Below are positions 49,265-62,324 of a DNA stretch of 64,000 bases, one piece after another. A program made the translations under genes and the position numbers. This DNA is from Sipunculus nudus (lineage: Eukaryota > Annelida > Sipuncula > Golfingiida > Sipunculidae): positions 62,471,118 through 62,535,117 of the forward strand of contig CM049317.1 of the NCBI GenBank assembly GCA_026874595.1. The letters run 5' to 3'. Every line of letters starts with the position of its first letter. Positions within the stretch are counted from its first letter, which is position 1. Below the pieces are notes generated by a model. The model had not been told where the DNA came from, searched no databases, and saw only the letters and a list, made by a program, of their open reading frames with translations.

Positions 49265-50766
49265 GAAGAGTTATACATTTGCTGTTTTGATTGAACAATA
49301 TTGCCTTTACTTTTGATATTAATGTTCACTAACCGGGACTGCTGTGTAGTCAGCGGACCCGTCTGTCTCCCTATGGGTCATATCAGTGTGTATTTTTAGG
49401 AAAATGCTGCATTTCTGTTAAGATTTTGCCATAAGCAAAGAAAAAGCAAAGCATCAGCAAAGTGTAAGCTAAGGGATTATGCCTACATAGTTGCTTTTTT
49501 TCACCATTTTCTGAAGAAATCATGTATTTTGAACTTTGCGGGGGTCTTATAATGTCAGAAATGGTAAAACATTGTAGGTAAATTGTGTTAAAATTGGAAA
49601 ATGGGTCCAATAAATCAATAAATGACTTTTTTAAAAATAGAAGAATTATACATTTGCGGTTTTAATTGAACGATATTGCCCTTACTTTTGATATTAATGT
49701 TCACTAACCGGGACTGCTATGTAGCCAGGGGACCCGTCTGTCCCCATATGGGTCATATCAGTGTGTATTTTTAGGAAAATGCTGCATTTCTGTTGTGATT
49801 TTGCCGTAAGCAAAGAATAAGCAAAGCATCAGCAAAGTGTAAGCAAAGGGATTATGCTTTCATGATTGCTTTTTGGCACCATTTTCTGAAGAAATAATGT
49901 ATTTTTGGACTTTGCGATGGTCTAATAATGTCAGAAATGGTAAAACACTGTAGGTAAATTGTGTTAAAATTGGAAAATGGGTCCAAGAAATCAATAAATG
50001 ACTTTTATAAAAATAGAAGAGTTATACATTTGCTGTTTTGAATGAACAATATTGCCTTTACTTTTGATATTAATGTTCACTAACCGGGACTGCTGTGTAG
50101 TCAGCGGACCCGTCTGTCTCCCTATGGGTCATATCAGTGTGTATTTTTAGGAAAATGCTGCATTTCTGTTAAGATTTTGCCATAAGCAAAGAAAAAGCAA
50201 AGCATCAGCAAAGTGTAAGCTAAGGGATTATGCCTACATAGTTGCTTTTTTTCACCATTTTCTGAAGAAATCATGTATTTTTGAACTTTGCGGGGGTCTT
50301 ATAATGTCAGAAATGGTAAAACATTGTAGGTAAATTGTGTTAAAATTGGAAAATGGGTCCAATAAATCAATAAATGACTTTTTTAAAAATAGCAGAATTA
50401 TACATTGTCGGTTTTGATCGAACGATATTGCCCTTGCTTTTGATATTAATGTTCACTATCCGGGACTGCTGTGTAGCCAGGGGACCCGTCTGTCACATTT
50501 GGTTCTTATCAGTGTGTATTTTTAGGGAATGGCTGCATTTCTGTTGTGATTTTGCCGTAAGCAAAGAATTAGCAAAGCATCAGCAAGGTGTAAGCAAAGG
50601 GATTATGCTTTCATAGTTGATTTTTTTCACCATTTTCTGAAGAAATCATGTATTTTTGGAATTTGCGGGGGTCTAATAATGTCAGAAATGGTAAAACACT
50701 GTAGGTAAATTGTGTTAAAATTGGAAAATGGGTCCAAGAAATCAATAAATGAATTTTTTAAAAATT
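49265..50766 (+). repeat. F-G-H-I segment, block 7
   Basis: Complete F 49265, G 49640, H 50016 and I 50392, entered from the Y/E chimera and followed by Q. This matches the F-I part of blocks 4 and 7. Confidence 0.92.
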
Positions 50767-53700
50767 GCAGAATTATACATTATCGGTTTTGATTGAACGA
50801 TATTGCCCTTACTTTTGTTATTAATGTTCACTAACCGGAACTGCTGTGTAGCCAGGGGACTCGTCTGTCCCCATATGGGTCATATCAGTGTGTATTTTTA
50901 GGAAAATGCTGCATTTCTGTTAAGATTTTGCCATAAGCAAAGAAAAAGCAAAGCATCAGCAAAGTGTAAGCTAAGGGATTATGCCTTAATAGTTGCTTTT
51001 TTTCACCATTTTCTGAAGAAATCATGTATTTTTGGACTTTGCGGGGGTCTAATAATGTCAGAAATGGTAAAACATTGTAGGTAAATTGTGTTAAAATTGG
51101 AAAATGGGTCAAATAAATCAATAAATGACTTTTTTAAAAATAGCAGAATTATACATTATCGGTTTTGATCGAACGATATTGCCCTTACCTTTGATATTAA
51201 TGTTCACTATCCGGGACTGCTGTGTAGCCAGGGGACCCGTCTGTCACCATTTGGTTCTTATCAGTGTGTATTTTTAGGAAAATGCTGCATTTCTGTTGTG
51301 ATTTTGCCGTAAGCAAAGAATTAGCAAAGCATCAGCAAAGTGTAAGCAAAGGGATTATGCTTTCATAGTTGATTTTTTTCACCATTTTCTGAAGAAATCA
51401 TGTATTTTTGGACTTTGCGGGGGTCTAATAATGTCAGAAATGGTAAAACATTGTAGGTAAATTGTGTTAAAATTGGAAAATGGGTCCAAGAAATCAATAA
51501 ATGACTTTTTTAAAAATTGCAGAATTATACATTATCGGTTTTGATTGAACGATATCGCCCTTTCTTTTGATATTAATGTTCACTAACCGGGACTGCTGTG
51601 TAGCCAGGGGACTCTTCTGTCCCCATGTGGGTCATATCAGTGTGTATTTTTAGGAAATTGCTGCATTTCTGTTGTGATTTTGCCGTAAGCAAAGAATTAG
51701 TAAAGCATCAGCAAAGTGTAAGCAAAGGGATTATGCTTTCATAGTTGCTTTTTTTCACCATTTTCTGAAGAAATAATGTATGTTTGGACTTTGCGATGGT
51801 CTTATAATGTCAGAAATGGTAAAACATTGTAGGTAAATTGTGTTAAAATTGGAAAATGGGTCCAAGAAATCAATAAATGACTTTTTTAAAAATTGCAGAA
51901 TTATACATTATCGGTTTTGATTGAACGATATCGCCCTTTCTTTTGATATTAATGTTCACTAACCGGGACTGCTGTGTAGCCAGGGGACTCGTCTGTCCCC
52001 ATGTGGGTCATATCAGTGTGTATTTTTAGGAAATTGCTGCATTTCTGTTGTGATTTTGCCGTAAGCAAAGAATTAGCAAAGCATCAGCAAAGTGTAAGCA
52101 AAGGGATTATGCTTTCATAGTTGCTTTTTTTCACCATTTTCTGAAGAAATAATGTATGTTTGGACTTTGCGATGGTCTTATAATGTCAGAAATGGTAAAA
52201 CACTGTAGGTAAATTGTGTTAAAATTGGAAAATGGGTCCAAGAAATCAATAAATGACTTTTTTAAAAATTGCAGAATTATACATTATCGGTTTTGATTGA
52301 ACGATATTGCCCTTACTTTTGATATTAATGTTCACTAACCGGGACTGCTGTGTAGCCAGGGGACTCGTCTGTCCCCATATGGGTCATATCAGTGTGTATT
52401 TTTAGGAAAATGCTGCATTTCTGTTGTGATTTTGCCATAAGCAAAGAAAAAGCAAAGCATCAGCAAAGTGTAAGCTAAGGGATTATGCCTTCATAGTTGC
52501 TTTTTTTTCACCATTTTCTGAAGAAATCATGTATTTTTGGACTTTGGGGGGTCTAATAATGTCAGAAATGGTAAAACATTGTAGGTAAATTGTGTTAAAA
52601 TTGGAAAATGGGTCCAATAAATCAATAAATGACTTTTTTAAAAATTGCAGAATTATACATTATCGGTTTTGATTGAACGATATTGCCCTTACTTTTGATA
52701 TTAATGTTCACTAACCGGGACTGCTGTGTAGCCAGGGGACTCGTCTGTCCCCATATGGGTCATATCAGTGTGTATTTTTAGGAAAATGCTGCATTTCTGT
52801 TGTGATTTTGCCGTAAGCAAAGAATAAGCAAAGCATCAGCAAAGTGTAAGCAAAGGGATTATGCTTTCATGATTGCTTTTTGGCACCATTTTCTGAAGAA
52901 ATCATGTATTTTTGGACTTTGCGATGGTCTAATAATGTCAGAAATGGTAAAACACTGTAGGTAAATTGTGTTAAAATTGGAAAATGGGTCCAAGAAATCA
53001 ATAAATGACTTTTTTAAAAATAGCAGAATTATACATTATCGGTTTTGATCGAACGATATTGCCCTTACTTTTGATATTAATGTTCACTATCCGGGACTGC
53101 TGTGTAGCCAGGGGACCCGTTTATCACCATATGGTTCTTATCAGTGTGTATTTATAGGAAAATGCTGCATTTCTGTTGTGATTTTGCCGTAAGCAAAGAA
53201 TAAGCAAAACATCAGCAAAGTGTAAGCAAAGGGATTATGCTTTCATGATTGCTTTTTTTCACCATTTTCTGAAGAAATAATGTATGTTTGGACTTTGCGA
53301 TGGTCTAATAATGTCAGAAATGGTAAAACACTGTAGGTAAATTGTGTTAAAATTGGAAAATGGGTCAAAGAAATCAATAAATGACTTTTTTAAAAATAGA
53401 AGAATTATACATTATCGGTTTTGATCGAACGATATTGCCCTTACTTTTGATATTAATTTTCACTAACCGGGACTGCTGTGTAGCAAAGGGGACCCGTCTG
53501 TCCCCATATGGGTCATATCAGTGTGTATTTTTAGGAAAATGCTGCATTTCTGTTGTGATTTTGCCATAAGCAAAGAAAAAGCAAAGCATCAGCAAAGTGT
53601 AAGCTAAGGGATTATGCCTTCATAGTTGCTTTTTTTCACCATTTTCTGAAGAAATCATGTATTTTTGGACTTTGGGGGGTCTAATAATGTCAGAAATGGT

Positions 53701-54151
53701 AAAACATTGTAGGTAAATTTGTTTTAAAATTGGAAAATGGGTCCAATAAATCAATAAATGACTTTTTTAAAAATTGCAGAATTATACATTATCGGTTTTG
53801 ATTGAACGATATTGCCCTTACTTTTGATATTAATGTTCACTAACCGGGACTGCTGTGTAGCCAGGGGACTCGTCTGTCCCCATATGGGTCATATCAGTGT
53901 GTATTTTTAGGAAAATGCTGCATTTCTGTTGTGATTTTGCCGTAAGCAAAGAATAAGCAAAGCATCAGCAAAGTGTAAGCAAAGGGATTATGCTTTCATG
54001 ATTGCTTTTTGGCACCATTTTCTGAAGAAATCATGTATTTTTGGACTTTGCGATGGTCTAATAATGTCAGAAATGGTAAAACACTGTAGGTAAATTGTGT
54101 TAAAATTGGAAAATGGGTCCAAGAAATCAATAAATGACTTTTTTAAAAATA
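50767..54151 (+). repeat. Q-Y segment, block 7 pass 3
   Basis: Starts: Q 50767, R 51143, S 51519, T 51895, U 52271, V 52647, W 53023, X 53399, Y 53776. It lacks both the CCCTG and the GAATTC variants of passes 1 and 2. Confidence 0.92.
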
Positions 54152-55655
54152 GCAGAATTATACATTATCGGTTTTGATCGAACGATATTGCCCTTACTTT
54201 TGATATTAATGTTCACTATCCGGGACTGCTGTGTAGCCAGGGGACCCGTTTATCACCATATGGTTCTTATCAGTGTGTATTTATAGGAAAATGCTGCATT
54301 TCTGTTGTGATTTTGCCGTAAGCAAAGAATAAGCAAAACATCAGCAAAGTGTAAGCAAAGGGATTATGCTTTCATGATTGCTTTTTTTCACCATTTTCTG
54401 AAGAAATAATGTATGTTTGGACTTTGCGATGGTCTAATAATGTCAGAAATGGTAAAACACTGTAGGTAAATTGTGTTAAAATTGGAAAATGGGTCAAAGA
54501 AATCAATAAATGACTTTTTTAAAAATAGAAGAATTATACATTATCGGTTTTGATCGAACGATATTGCCCTTACTTTTGATATTAATTTTCACTAACCGGG
54601 ACTGCTGTGTAGCAAAGGGGACCCGTCTGTCCCCATATGGGTCATATCAGTGTGTATTTTTAGGAAAATGCTGCATTTCTGTTGTGATTTTGCCATAAGC
54701 AAAGAAAAAGCAAAGCATCAGCAAAGTGTAAGCTAAGGGATTATGCCTTCATAGTTGCTTTTTTTCACCATTTTCTGAAGAAATCATGTATTTTTGGACT
54801 TTGGGGGGTCTAATAATGTCAGAAATGGTAAAACATTGTAGGTAAATTGTGTTAAAATTGGAAAATGGGTCCAATAAATCAATAAATGACTTTTTTAAAA
54901 ATTGCAGAATTATACATTATCGGTTTTGATTGAACGATATTGCCCTTACTTTTGATATTAATGTTCACTAACCGGGACTGCTGTGTAGCCAGGGGACTCG
55001 TCTGTCCCCATATGGGTCATATCAGTGTGTATTTTTAGGAAAATGCTGCATTTCTGTTGTGATTTTGCCGTAAGCAAAGAATAAGCAAAGCATCAGCAAA
55101 GTGTAAGCAAAGGGATTATGCTTTCATGATTGCTTTTTGGCACCATTTTCTGAAGAAATCATGTATTTTTGGACTTTGCGATGGTCTAATAATGTCAGAA
55201 ATGGTAAAACACTGTAGGTAAATTGTGTTAAAATTGGAAAATGGGTCCAAGAAATCAATAAATGACTTTTTTAAAAATAGCAGAATTATACATTATCGGT
55301 TTTGATCGAACGATATTGCCCTTACTTTTGATATTAATGTTCACTATCCGGGACTGCTGTGTAGCCAGGGGACCCGTTTATCACCATATGGTTCTTATCA
55401 GTGTGTATTTATAGGAAAATGCTGCATTTCTGTTGTGATTTTGCCGTAAGCAAAGAATAAGCAAAACATCAGCAAAGTGTAAGCAAAGGGATTATGCTTT
55501 CATGATTGCTTTTTTTCACCATTTTCTGAAGAAATAATGTATGTTTGGACTTTGCGATGGTCTAATAATGTCAGAAATGGTAAAACACTGTAGGTAAATT
55601 GTGTTAAAATTGGAAAATGGGTCAAAGAAATCAATAAATGACTTTTTTAAAAATA
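54152..55655 (+). repeat. W-X'-Y trimer plus W
   Basis: W 54152, X' 54528, Y 54904, W 55280. Together with W-X-Y at 53023-54151 this is a tandem trimer of 1128-1129 bp. X' again lacks the TTTGTTTTA variant, as at 48513. Confidence 0.9.
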
Positions 55656-56031
55656 GAAGAATTATACATTATCGGTTTTGATCGAACGATATTGCCCTTA
55701 CTTTTGATATTAATTTTCACTAACCGGGACTGCTGTGTAGCAAAGGGGACCCGTCTGTCCCCATATGGGTCATATCAGTGTGTATTTTTAGGAAAATGCT
55801 GCATTTCTGTTGTGATTTTGCCGTAAGCAAAGAATAAGCAAAGCATCAGCAAGGTGTAAGCAAAGGGATTATGCCTTCATAATTGATTTTGGCACCATTT
55901 TCTGAAGAAATAATGTATTTTTGGACTTTGCGGGGGTCTTATAGTGTCAGAAATGGTAAAACATTGTAGGTAAATTGTGTTAAAATTGGAAAATGGGTCA
56001 AAGAAATCAATAAATGACTTTTATAAAAATA
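55656..56031 (+). repeat. Chimeric monomer X/O
   Basis: The 5' part is X (TTAATTTTCAC, T at 55715). The 3' part is O (CCGTAAGC from 55823, GGTGTAAG, TTATAGTGTCAG). The exchange lies in about 107 bases that X and O share, including the rare GTAGCAAAGGGG. The joint opens the diverged stretch that follows. Confidence 0.85.
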
Positions 56032-58281
56032 GAAGAGTTATACATTTGCTGTTTTGATTGAACAATATTGCCTTTACTTTTGATATTAATGTTCACTAAC
56101 CGGGACTGCTGTGTAGCCAGGGGACCCGTCTGTTTCCCTATGGGTCATATCAGTGTGTATTTGAAGGAAAATGCTGCATTTCTGTCGTGATTTTGCCGTA
56201 AGCAAAGAATAAGCAAAGCATCAGCAAAGTGTAAGCAAAGGGATTATGCCTTCATAATTGCTTTTTGGCACCATTTTCTGAAGAAATAATGTATTTTTGG
56301 ACTTTGCGGGGGTCTTATAATGTCAGGAATGGTAAAACATTGTAGGTAAATTGTGTTAAAATTGGAAAATGGGTCAAAGAAATCAATAAATGACTTTTTT
56401 AAAAATAGCAGAATTATACATTTGCGGTTTTGATTGAACGATACTGCCCTTACTTTTGATATTAATGTTCACTAACCGGGACTGCTGTGTAGCCAGGGGA
56501 CTCGTCTGTCCCCATATGGGTCATATCAGTGTGTATTTTTAGGAAAATGCTGCATTTCTGTTAAGATTTTGCCATAAGCAAAGAAAAAGCAAAGCATCAG
56601 CAAAGTGTAAGCTAAGGGATTATGCCTTAATAGTTGCTTTTTTCACCATTTTCTGAAGAAATCATGTATTTTTGGACTTTGCGGGGGTCTAATAATGTCA
56701 GAAATGGTAAAACATTGTAGGTAAATTGTGTTAAAATTGGAAAATGGGTCAAATAAATCAATAAATGACTTTTTTAAAATTAGCAGAATTATACATTATC
56801 GGTTTTGATCGAACGATATTGCCCTTACCTTTGATATTAATGTTCACTATCCGGGACTGCTGTGTAGCCAGGGGACCCGTCTGTCACCATTTGGTTCTGA
56901 TCAGTGTGTATTTTTAGGAAAATGCTGCATTTCTGTTGTGATTTTGCCGTAAGCAAAGAATTAGCAAAGCATCAGCAAAGTGTAAGCAAAGGGATTATGC
57001 TTTCATAGTTGAGTTTTTTCACCATTTTCTGAAGAAATCATGTATTTTTGGACTTTGCGGGTGTAATAATGTCAGAAATGGTAAAACACTGTAGGTAAAT
57101 TGTGTTAAAATTGGAAAATGGGTCCAAGAAATCAATAAATGACTTTTTTAAAAATAGCAGAATTATACATTATCGGTTTTGATCGAACGATATTGCCCTC
57201 ACTTTTGATATTAATGTTCACTATGCGGGACTGCTGTGTAGCCAGGGACCCGTCTGTCACCATATGCTTCTTATCAGTGTGTATTTTTAGGAAAATGCTG
57301 CATTTCTGTTGTGATTTTGCCGTAAGCAAAGAATAAGCAAAGCATCAGCAAAGTGTAAGCAAAGGGATTATGCCTTCATAATTGCTTTTTGGCACCATTT
57401 TCTGAAAAAAAAATGTATTTTTGGGCTTTTTGGGGGTCTAATAATGTCAGAAATTGTGAAACACTGTAGTTAAATTCTGTTAAAATTAGAAAATGGGTCC
57501 CAGGAATCAATAAATGACTTTTTTAAAGTAGCAGAATTATACATTTATGGTTTTGATTGAACGATATTGCTCTTACTTTTGATATTAATGTTCACTAACC
57601 GGGACTGCTGTGTAACCAGGGGACCCGTCTATTTCCGTATGGGTCATATCAGTGTGTATTTAGAGGAAAATGCTGCATTTCTGTTGTGATTTTGCCGTAA
57701 GCAAAGAATAAGCAAAGCATAAGCAAAGTGTAAGCAAAGGGATTATGCCTTCATAATTGCTTTTTGGCACCATTTTCTGAAGAAATAATGTATTTTTGGG
57801 CATTGCGGGGGTCCAATAATGTCTGAAATGGTGAAACACTGTAGGTAAATTGTGTTAAAATTGGAAAATGGGTCAAAGAAATCAATAAATGACTTTTTTA
57901 AAAATAGCAGAATTATACATTTACGGTTTTGATCGAACGATATTGCCCTTACTTTTGATATTTATGTTCATTAACCGGGACTGCTGTGTAGCCAGGGGAC
58001 CCGTCTGTTTCCATATGAGTCATATCAGTGCTTATTTTTAGTAAAATGTTTAATTTCTGTTGTGATTTTACTATAAGCAAAGAATAAGCAAAGCATAAAA
58101 TAGTGGAAGCAAAGGGATTATGCCTGCATAATTGCTTTTTGGCTCCATTTTCTGAAGAAATAATGTATTTTTTGACTTTGCGGGGGTCTAATGATGTCAG
58201 AAATGGTAAAACATTGTAGGTAAATTGAGTTAAAATTGGATAATGCCTCCAATAAATCAATAAATGACTTTTTTAAAAATT
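56032..58281 (+). repeat. Diverged monomers P', A/Q, R', C', D', Z
   Basis: Starts: P' 56032, A/Q 56408, R' 56783, C' 57157, D' 57531, Z 57907. All carry bases not seen in their counterparts elsewhere: CTGTCGTG in P', GATACTGCCC in A/Q, TTGAGTTTTTTC and GCGGGTGTAATAATG in R', GCCAGGGACC and a nine-A run in C', TGTAACCAGG and GTCTGAAATGG in D'. A/Q starts like A (TTTGCGG) and ends like Q (CCTTAATAG). Z is a K/L-type monomer (ATGTTTAATTTC, GCATAAAATAG) with a unique TATTTATGTTC. This looks like an older or less homogenised part of the array. Confidence 0.85.
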
Positions 58282-58375
58282 GCAGAATTTGCAGAAATGG
58301 TAAAACACTGTAGATAAATTGTGTTAAAATTGGAAAATGGGTCAAAGAAATCAATAAATGACATTTTTAAAAATA
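58282..58375 (+). repeat. Truncated monomer t94 (block 7, first; after Z)
   Basis: An additional t94, present only here, after monomer Z. It has the same joint as the others. Confidence 0.95.
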
Positions 58376-58751
58376 GAAGAATTATACATTTCCGGTTTTG
58401 ATCGAACGATATTGCCCTTACTTTTGATATTAATGTTCATTAACCGGGACTGCTGTGTAGCCAGTGGACCCGTCTGTTTCCATATGGGTCATATCAGTGC
58501 TTATTTTTAGTTAAATGTTTAATTTCTGTTGTTATTTTACTATAAGCAAAGAATAAGCAAAGCATAAAAAAAGTGTAAGCAAAGGGATTATGCCTGCATA
58601 ATTGCTTTTTGGCACCATTTTCTGAAAAAATAATGTATTTTTGGACTTTGCGGGGGTCTAATAATGTCAGAAATGGTAAAACATTGAAGGTAAATTGAGT
58701 GAAAATTGGATAATGCGTCCAATAAATCAATAAATGACTTTTTTAAAAATT

Positions 58752-58845
58752 GCAGAATTTGCAGAAATGGTAAAACACTGTAGATAAATTGTGTTAAAAT
58801 TGGAAAATGGGTCAAAGAAATCAATAAATGGCTTTTTAAAAAATA
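58752..58845 (+). repeat. Truncated monomer t94 (block 7, second)
   Basis: Follows K at 58376; corresponds to 8283-8376. Confidence 0.95.
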
Positions 58846-59220
58846 GAAGAATTATACATTTCCGGTTTTGATCGAACGATATTGCCCTTACTTTTGATAT
58901 TAATGTTCACTAACCGGGACTGCTGTGTAGCCAGGGGACCCGTCTTTTTCCATATGGGTCATATCAGTGCTTATTTTTAGTAAAATGTTTAATTTCTGTT
59001 GTGATTTTACTACAAGCAAAGAATAAGCAAAGCATAAAAAAAGTGTAGGCAAAGGGATTATGCCTGCATAATTACTTTTTGGCACCATTTTCTGAAGAAA
59101 TGATGTATTTTTGGACTTTGCGGGGTCTAATAATGTCAGAAATGGTAAAACATTGTAGGTAAATTGAGTAAAAATTGGATAATGGGTCCAATAAATCAAT
59201 AAATGACTTTTTTAAAAATT

Positions 59221-59314
59221 GCAGAATTTGCAGAAATGGTAAAACACTGTAGATAAATTGTGTTAAAATTGGAAAATGGGTCCAATAAATCAATAAATGA
59301 CTTTTTTAAAAATA
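59221..59314 (+). repeat. Truncated monomer t94 (block 7, third)
   Basis: Follows L at 58846; corresponds to 8752-8845. Confidence 0.95.
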
Positions 59315-62219
59315 GCAGAATTATACATTATCGGTTTTGATCGAACGATATTGCCCTTACTTTTGATATTAATGTTCACTATCCGGGACTGCTGTGTAGC
59401 CAGGGGACCCGTCTGTCTCCATATGGTTCATATCAGTGTGTATTTTTAGGAAAATGCTGCATTTCTGTTGTGATTTTGCCGTAAGCAAAGAATAAGCAAA
59501 GCATCAGCAAAGTGTAAGCAAAGGGATTATGCCTTCATAATTGTTTTTTGGCACCATTTTCTGAAGAAATAATGTATTTTTGGGCTTTGTGGTGGTCTTA
59601 TAATGTCAGAAATGGTAAAACATTGTAAGTAAATTGTGTTTAAATTGGAAAATGGGTCTAATAAATCAATAAATGACTTTTTTTAAAAATAGCAGAATTA
59701 TACCTTATCGGTTTTGATTGAACGATATTGCCTTTACTTTTGATATTAATGTTCACTAACCGGGACTGCTGTGTAGCCAGGGGACCCGTCTGTCACCATA
59801 TTGTTCTTATCAGTGTGTATTTATAGGAAAATGCTGCATTTCTGTTGTGATTTTGCCGTAAGCAAAGAATTAGCAAAGCATCAGCAAGGTGTAAGCAAAG
59901 GGATTATGCCTTCATAATTGCTCTTTGGCACTATTTTCTGAAGAAATAATGTATTTTTGGACTTTGCGGGGGTCTTGTAATGTCAGAAATGGTAAAACAT
60001 TGTAGGTAAATTGCGTAAAATTGGAAAATGGCTCCAAGAAATCAATAAATGACTTTTTTAAAAATAGCAGAATTATACATTATCGGTTTTGATCGAACGA
60101 TATTGCCCTTACTTTTGATATTAATGTTCACTAACCGGGACTGCTGTGTAGCAAAGGGGACCCGTCTGTCCCCATATGGGTCATATCAGTGTGTATTTTT
60201 AGGAAAATGCTGCATTTCTGTTGTGATTTTGCCGTAAGCAAAGAATAAGCAAAGCATCAGCAAGGTGTAAGCAAAGGGATTATGCCTTCATAATTGTTTT
60301 TGGCACCATTTTCTGAAGAAATAATGTATTTTTTGACTTTGCGGGGGTCTTATAGTGTCAGAAATGGTAAAACATTGTAGGTAAATTGTGTTAAAATTGG
60401 AAAATGGGTCAAAGAAATCAATAAATGACTTTTATAAAAATAGAAGAGTTATACATTTGCTGTTTTGATTGAACAATATTGCCTTTACTTTTGATATTAA
60501 TGTTCACTAACCGGGACTGCTGTGTAGTCAGCGGACCCGTCTGTCTCCCTATGGGTCATATCAGTGTGTATTTTTAGGAAAATGCTGCATTTCTGTTAAG
60601 ATTTTGCCATAAGCAAAGAAAAAGCAAAGCATCAGCAAAGTGTAAGCTAAGGGATTATGCCTACATAGTTGCTTTTTTTCACCATTTTCTGAAGAAATCA
60701 TGTATTTTGAACTTTGCGGGGGTCTTATAATGTCAGAAATGGTAAAACATTGTAGGTAAATTGTGTTAAAATTGGAAAATGGGTCCAATAAATCAATAAA
60801 TGACTTTTTTAAAAATAGAAGAATTATACATTTGCGGTTTTAATTGAACGATATTGCCCTTACTTTTGATATTAATGTTCACTAACCGGGACTGCTATGT
60901 AGCCAGGGGACCCGTCTGTCCCCATATGGGTCATATCAGTGTGTATTTTTAGGAAAATGCTGCATTTCTGTTGTGATTTTGCCGTAAGCAAAGAATAAGC
61001 AAAGCATCAGCAAAGTGTAAGCAAAGGGATTATGCTTTCATGATTGCTTTTTGGCACCATTTTCTGAAGAAATAATGTATTTTTGGACTTTGCGATGGTC
61101 TAATAATGTCAGAAATGGTAAAACACTGTAGGTAAATTGTGTTAAAATTGGAAAATGGGTCCAAGAAATCAATAAATGACTTTTATAAAAATAGAAGAGT
61201 TATACATTTGCTGTTTTGAATGAACAATATTGCCTTTACTTTTGATATTAATGTTCACTAACCGGGACTGCTGTGTAGTCAGCGGACCCGTCTGTCTCCC
61301 TATGGGTCATATCAGTGTGTATTTTTAGGAAAATGCTGCATTTCTGTTAAGATTTTGCCATAAGCAAAGAAAAAGCAAAGCATCAGCAAAGTGTAAGCTA
61401 AGGGATTATGCCTACATAGTTGCTTTTTTTCACCATTTTCTGAAGAAATCATGTATTTTTGAACTTTGCGGGGGTCTTATAATGTCAGAAATGGTAAAAC
61501 ATTGTAGGTAAATTGTGTTAAAATTGGAAAATGGGTCCAATAAATCAATAAATGACTTTTTTAAAAATAGCAGAATTATACATTGTCGGTTTTGATCGAA
61601 CGATATTGCCCTTGCTTTTGATATTAATGTTCACTATCCGGGACTGCTGTGTAGCCAGGGGACCCGTCTGTCACATTTGGTTCTTATCAGTGTGTATTTT
61701 TAGGGAATGGCTGCATTTCTGTTGTGATTTTGCCGTAAGCAAAGAATTAGCAAAGCATCAGCAAAGTGTAAGCAAAGGGATTATGCTTTCATAGTTGATT
61801 TTTTTCACCATTTTCTGAAGAAATCATGTATTTTTGGAATTTGCGGGGGTCTAATAATGTCAGAAATGGTAAAACACTGTAGGTAAATTGTGTTAAAATT
61901 GGAAAATGGGTCCAAGAAATCAATAAATGATTTTTTTTAAAAATTGCAGAATTATACATTATCGGTTTTGATTGAACGATATTGCCCTTACTTTTGTTAT
62001 TAATGTTCACTAACTGGGACTGCTGTGTAGCCAGGGGACTCGTCTGTCCCCATGTGGGTCATATCAGTGTGTATTTTAAGGAAAATGCTGCATTTCTGTT
62101 GTGATTTTGCCATAAGCAAAGAAAAAGCAAAGCATCAGCAAAGTGTAAGCTAAGGGATTATGCCTTCATAGTTGCTTTTTTTCACCATTTTCTGAAGAAA
62201 TCATGTATTTTTGGACTTT

Positions 62220-62229
62220 GGGGGGGGGG
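62220..62229 (+). repeat. Pure G run, 10 bases (J, end of block 7)
   Basis: Shortest of the seven runs. Confidence 0.95.
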
Positions 62230-62324
62230 TCTAATAATGTCAGAAATGGTAAAACATTGTAGGTAAATTGTGTTAAAATTGGAAAATGGGTCAAAGAAAT
62301 CAATATATGACATTTTTAAAAATA

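Larger units (their letters stand above)
58282..60442 (+). repeat. t94-K-t94-L-t94-M-N-O segment
   Basis: Starts: t94 58282, K 58376, t94 58752, L 58846, t94 59221, M 59315, N 59692, O 60067. It is like the 18-unit tail but preceded by Z and an additional t94. Small differences from the other copies include GAAGG at 58687, TGCTGTGTAG in L, CATATTGTTC in N and TGGCTCC in O. Confidence 0.9.
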
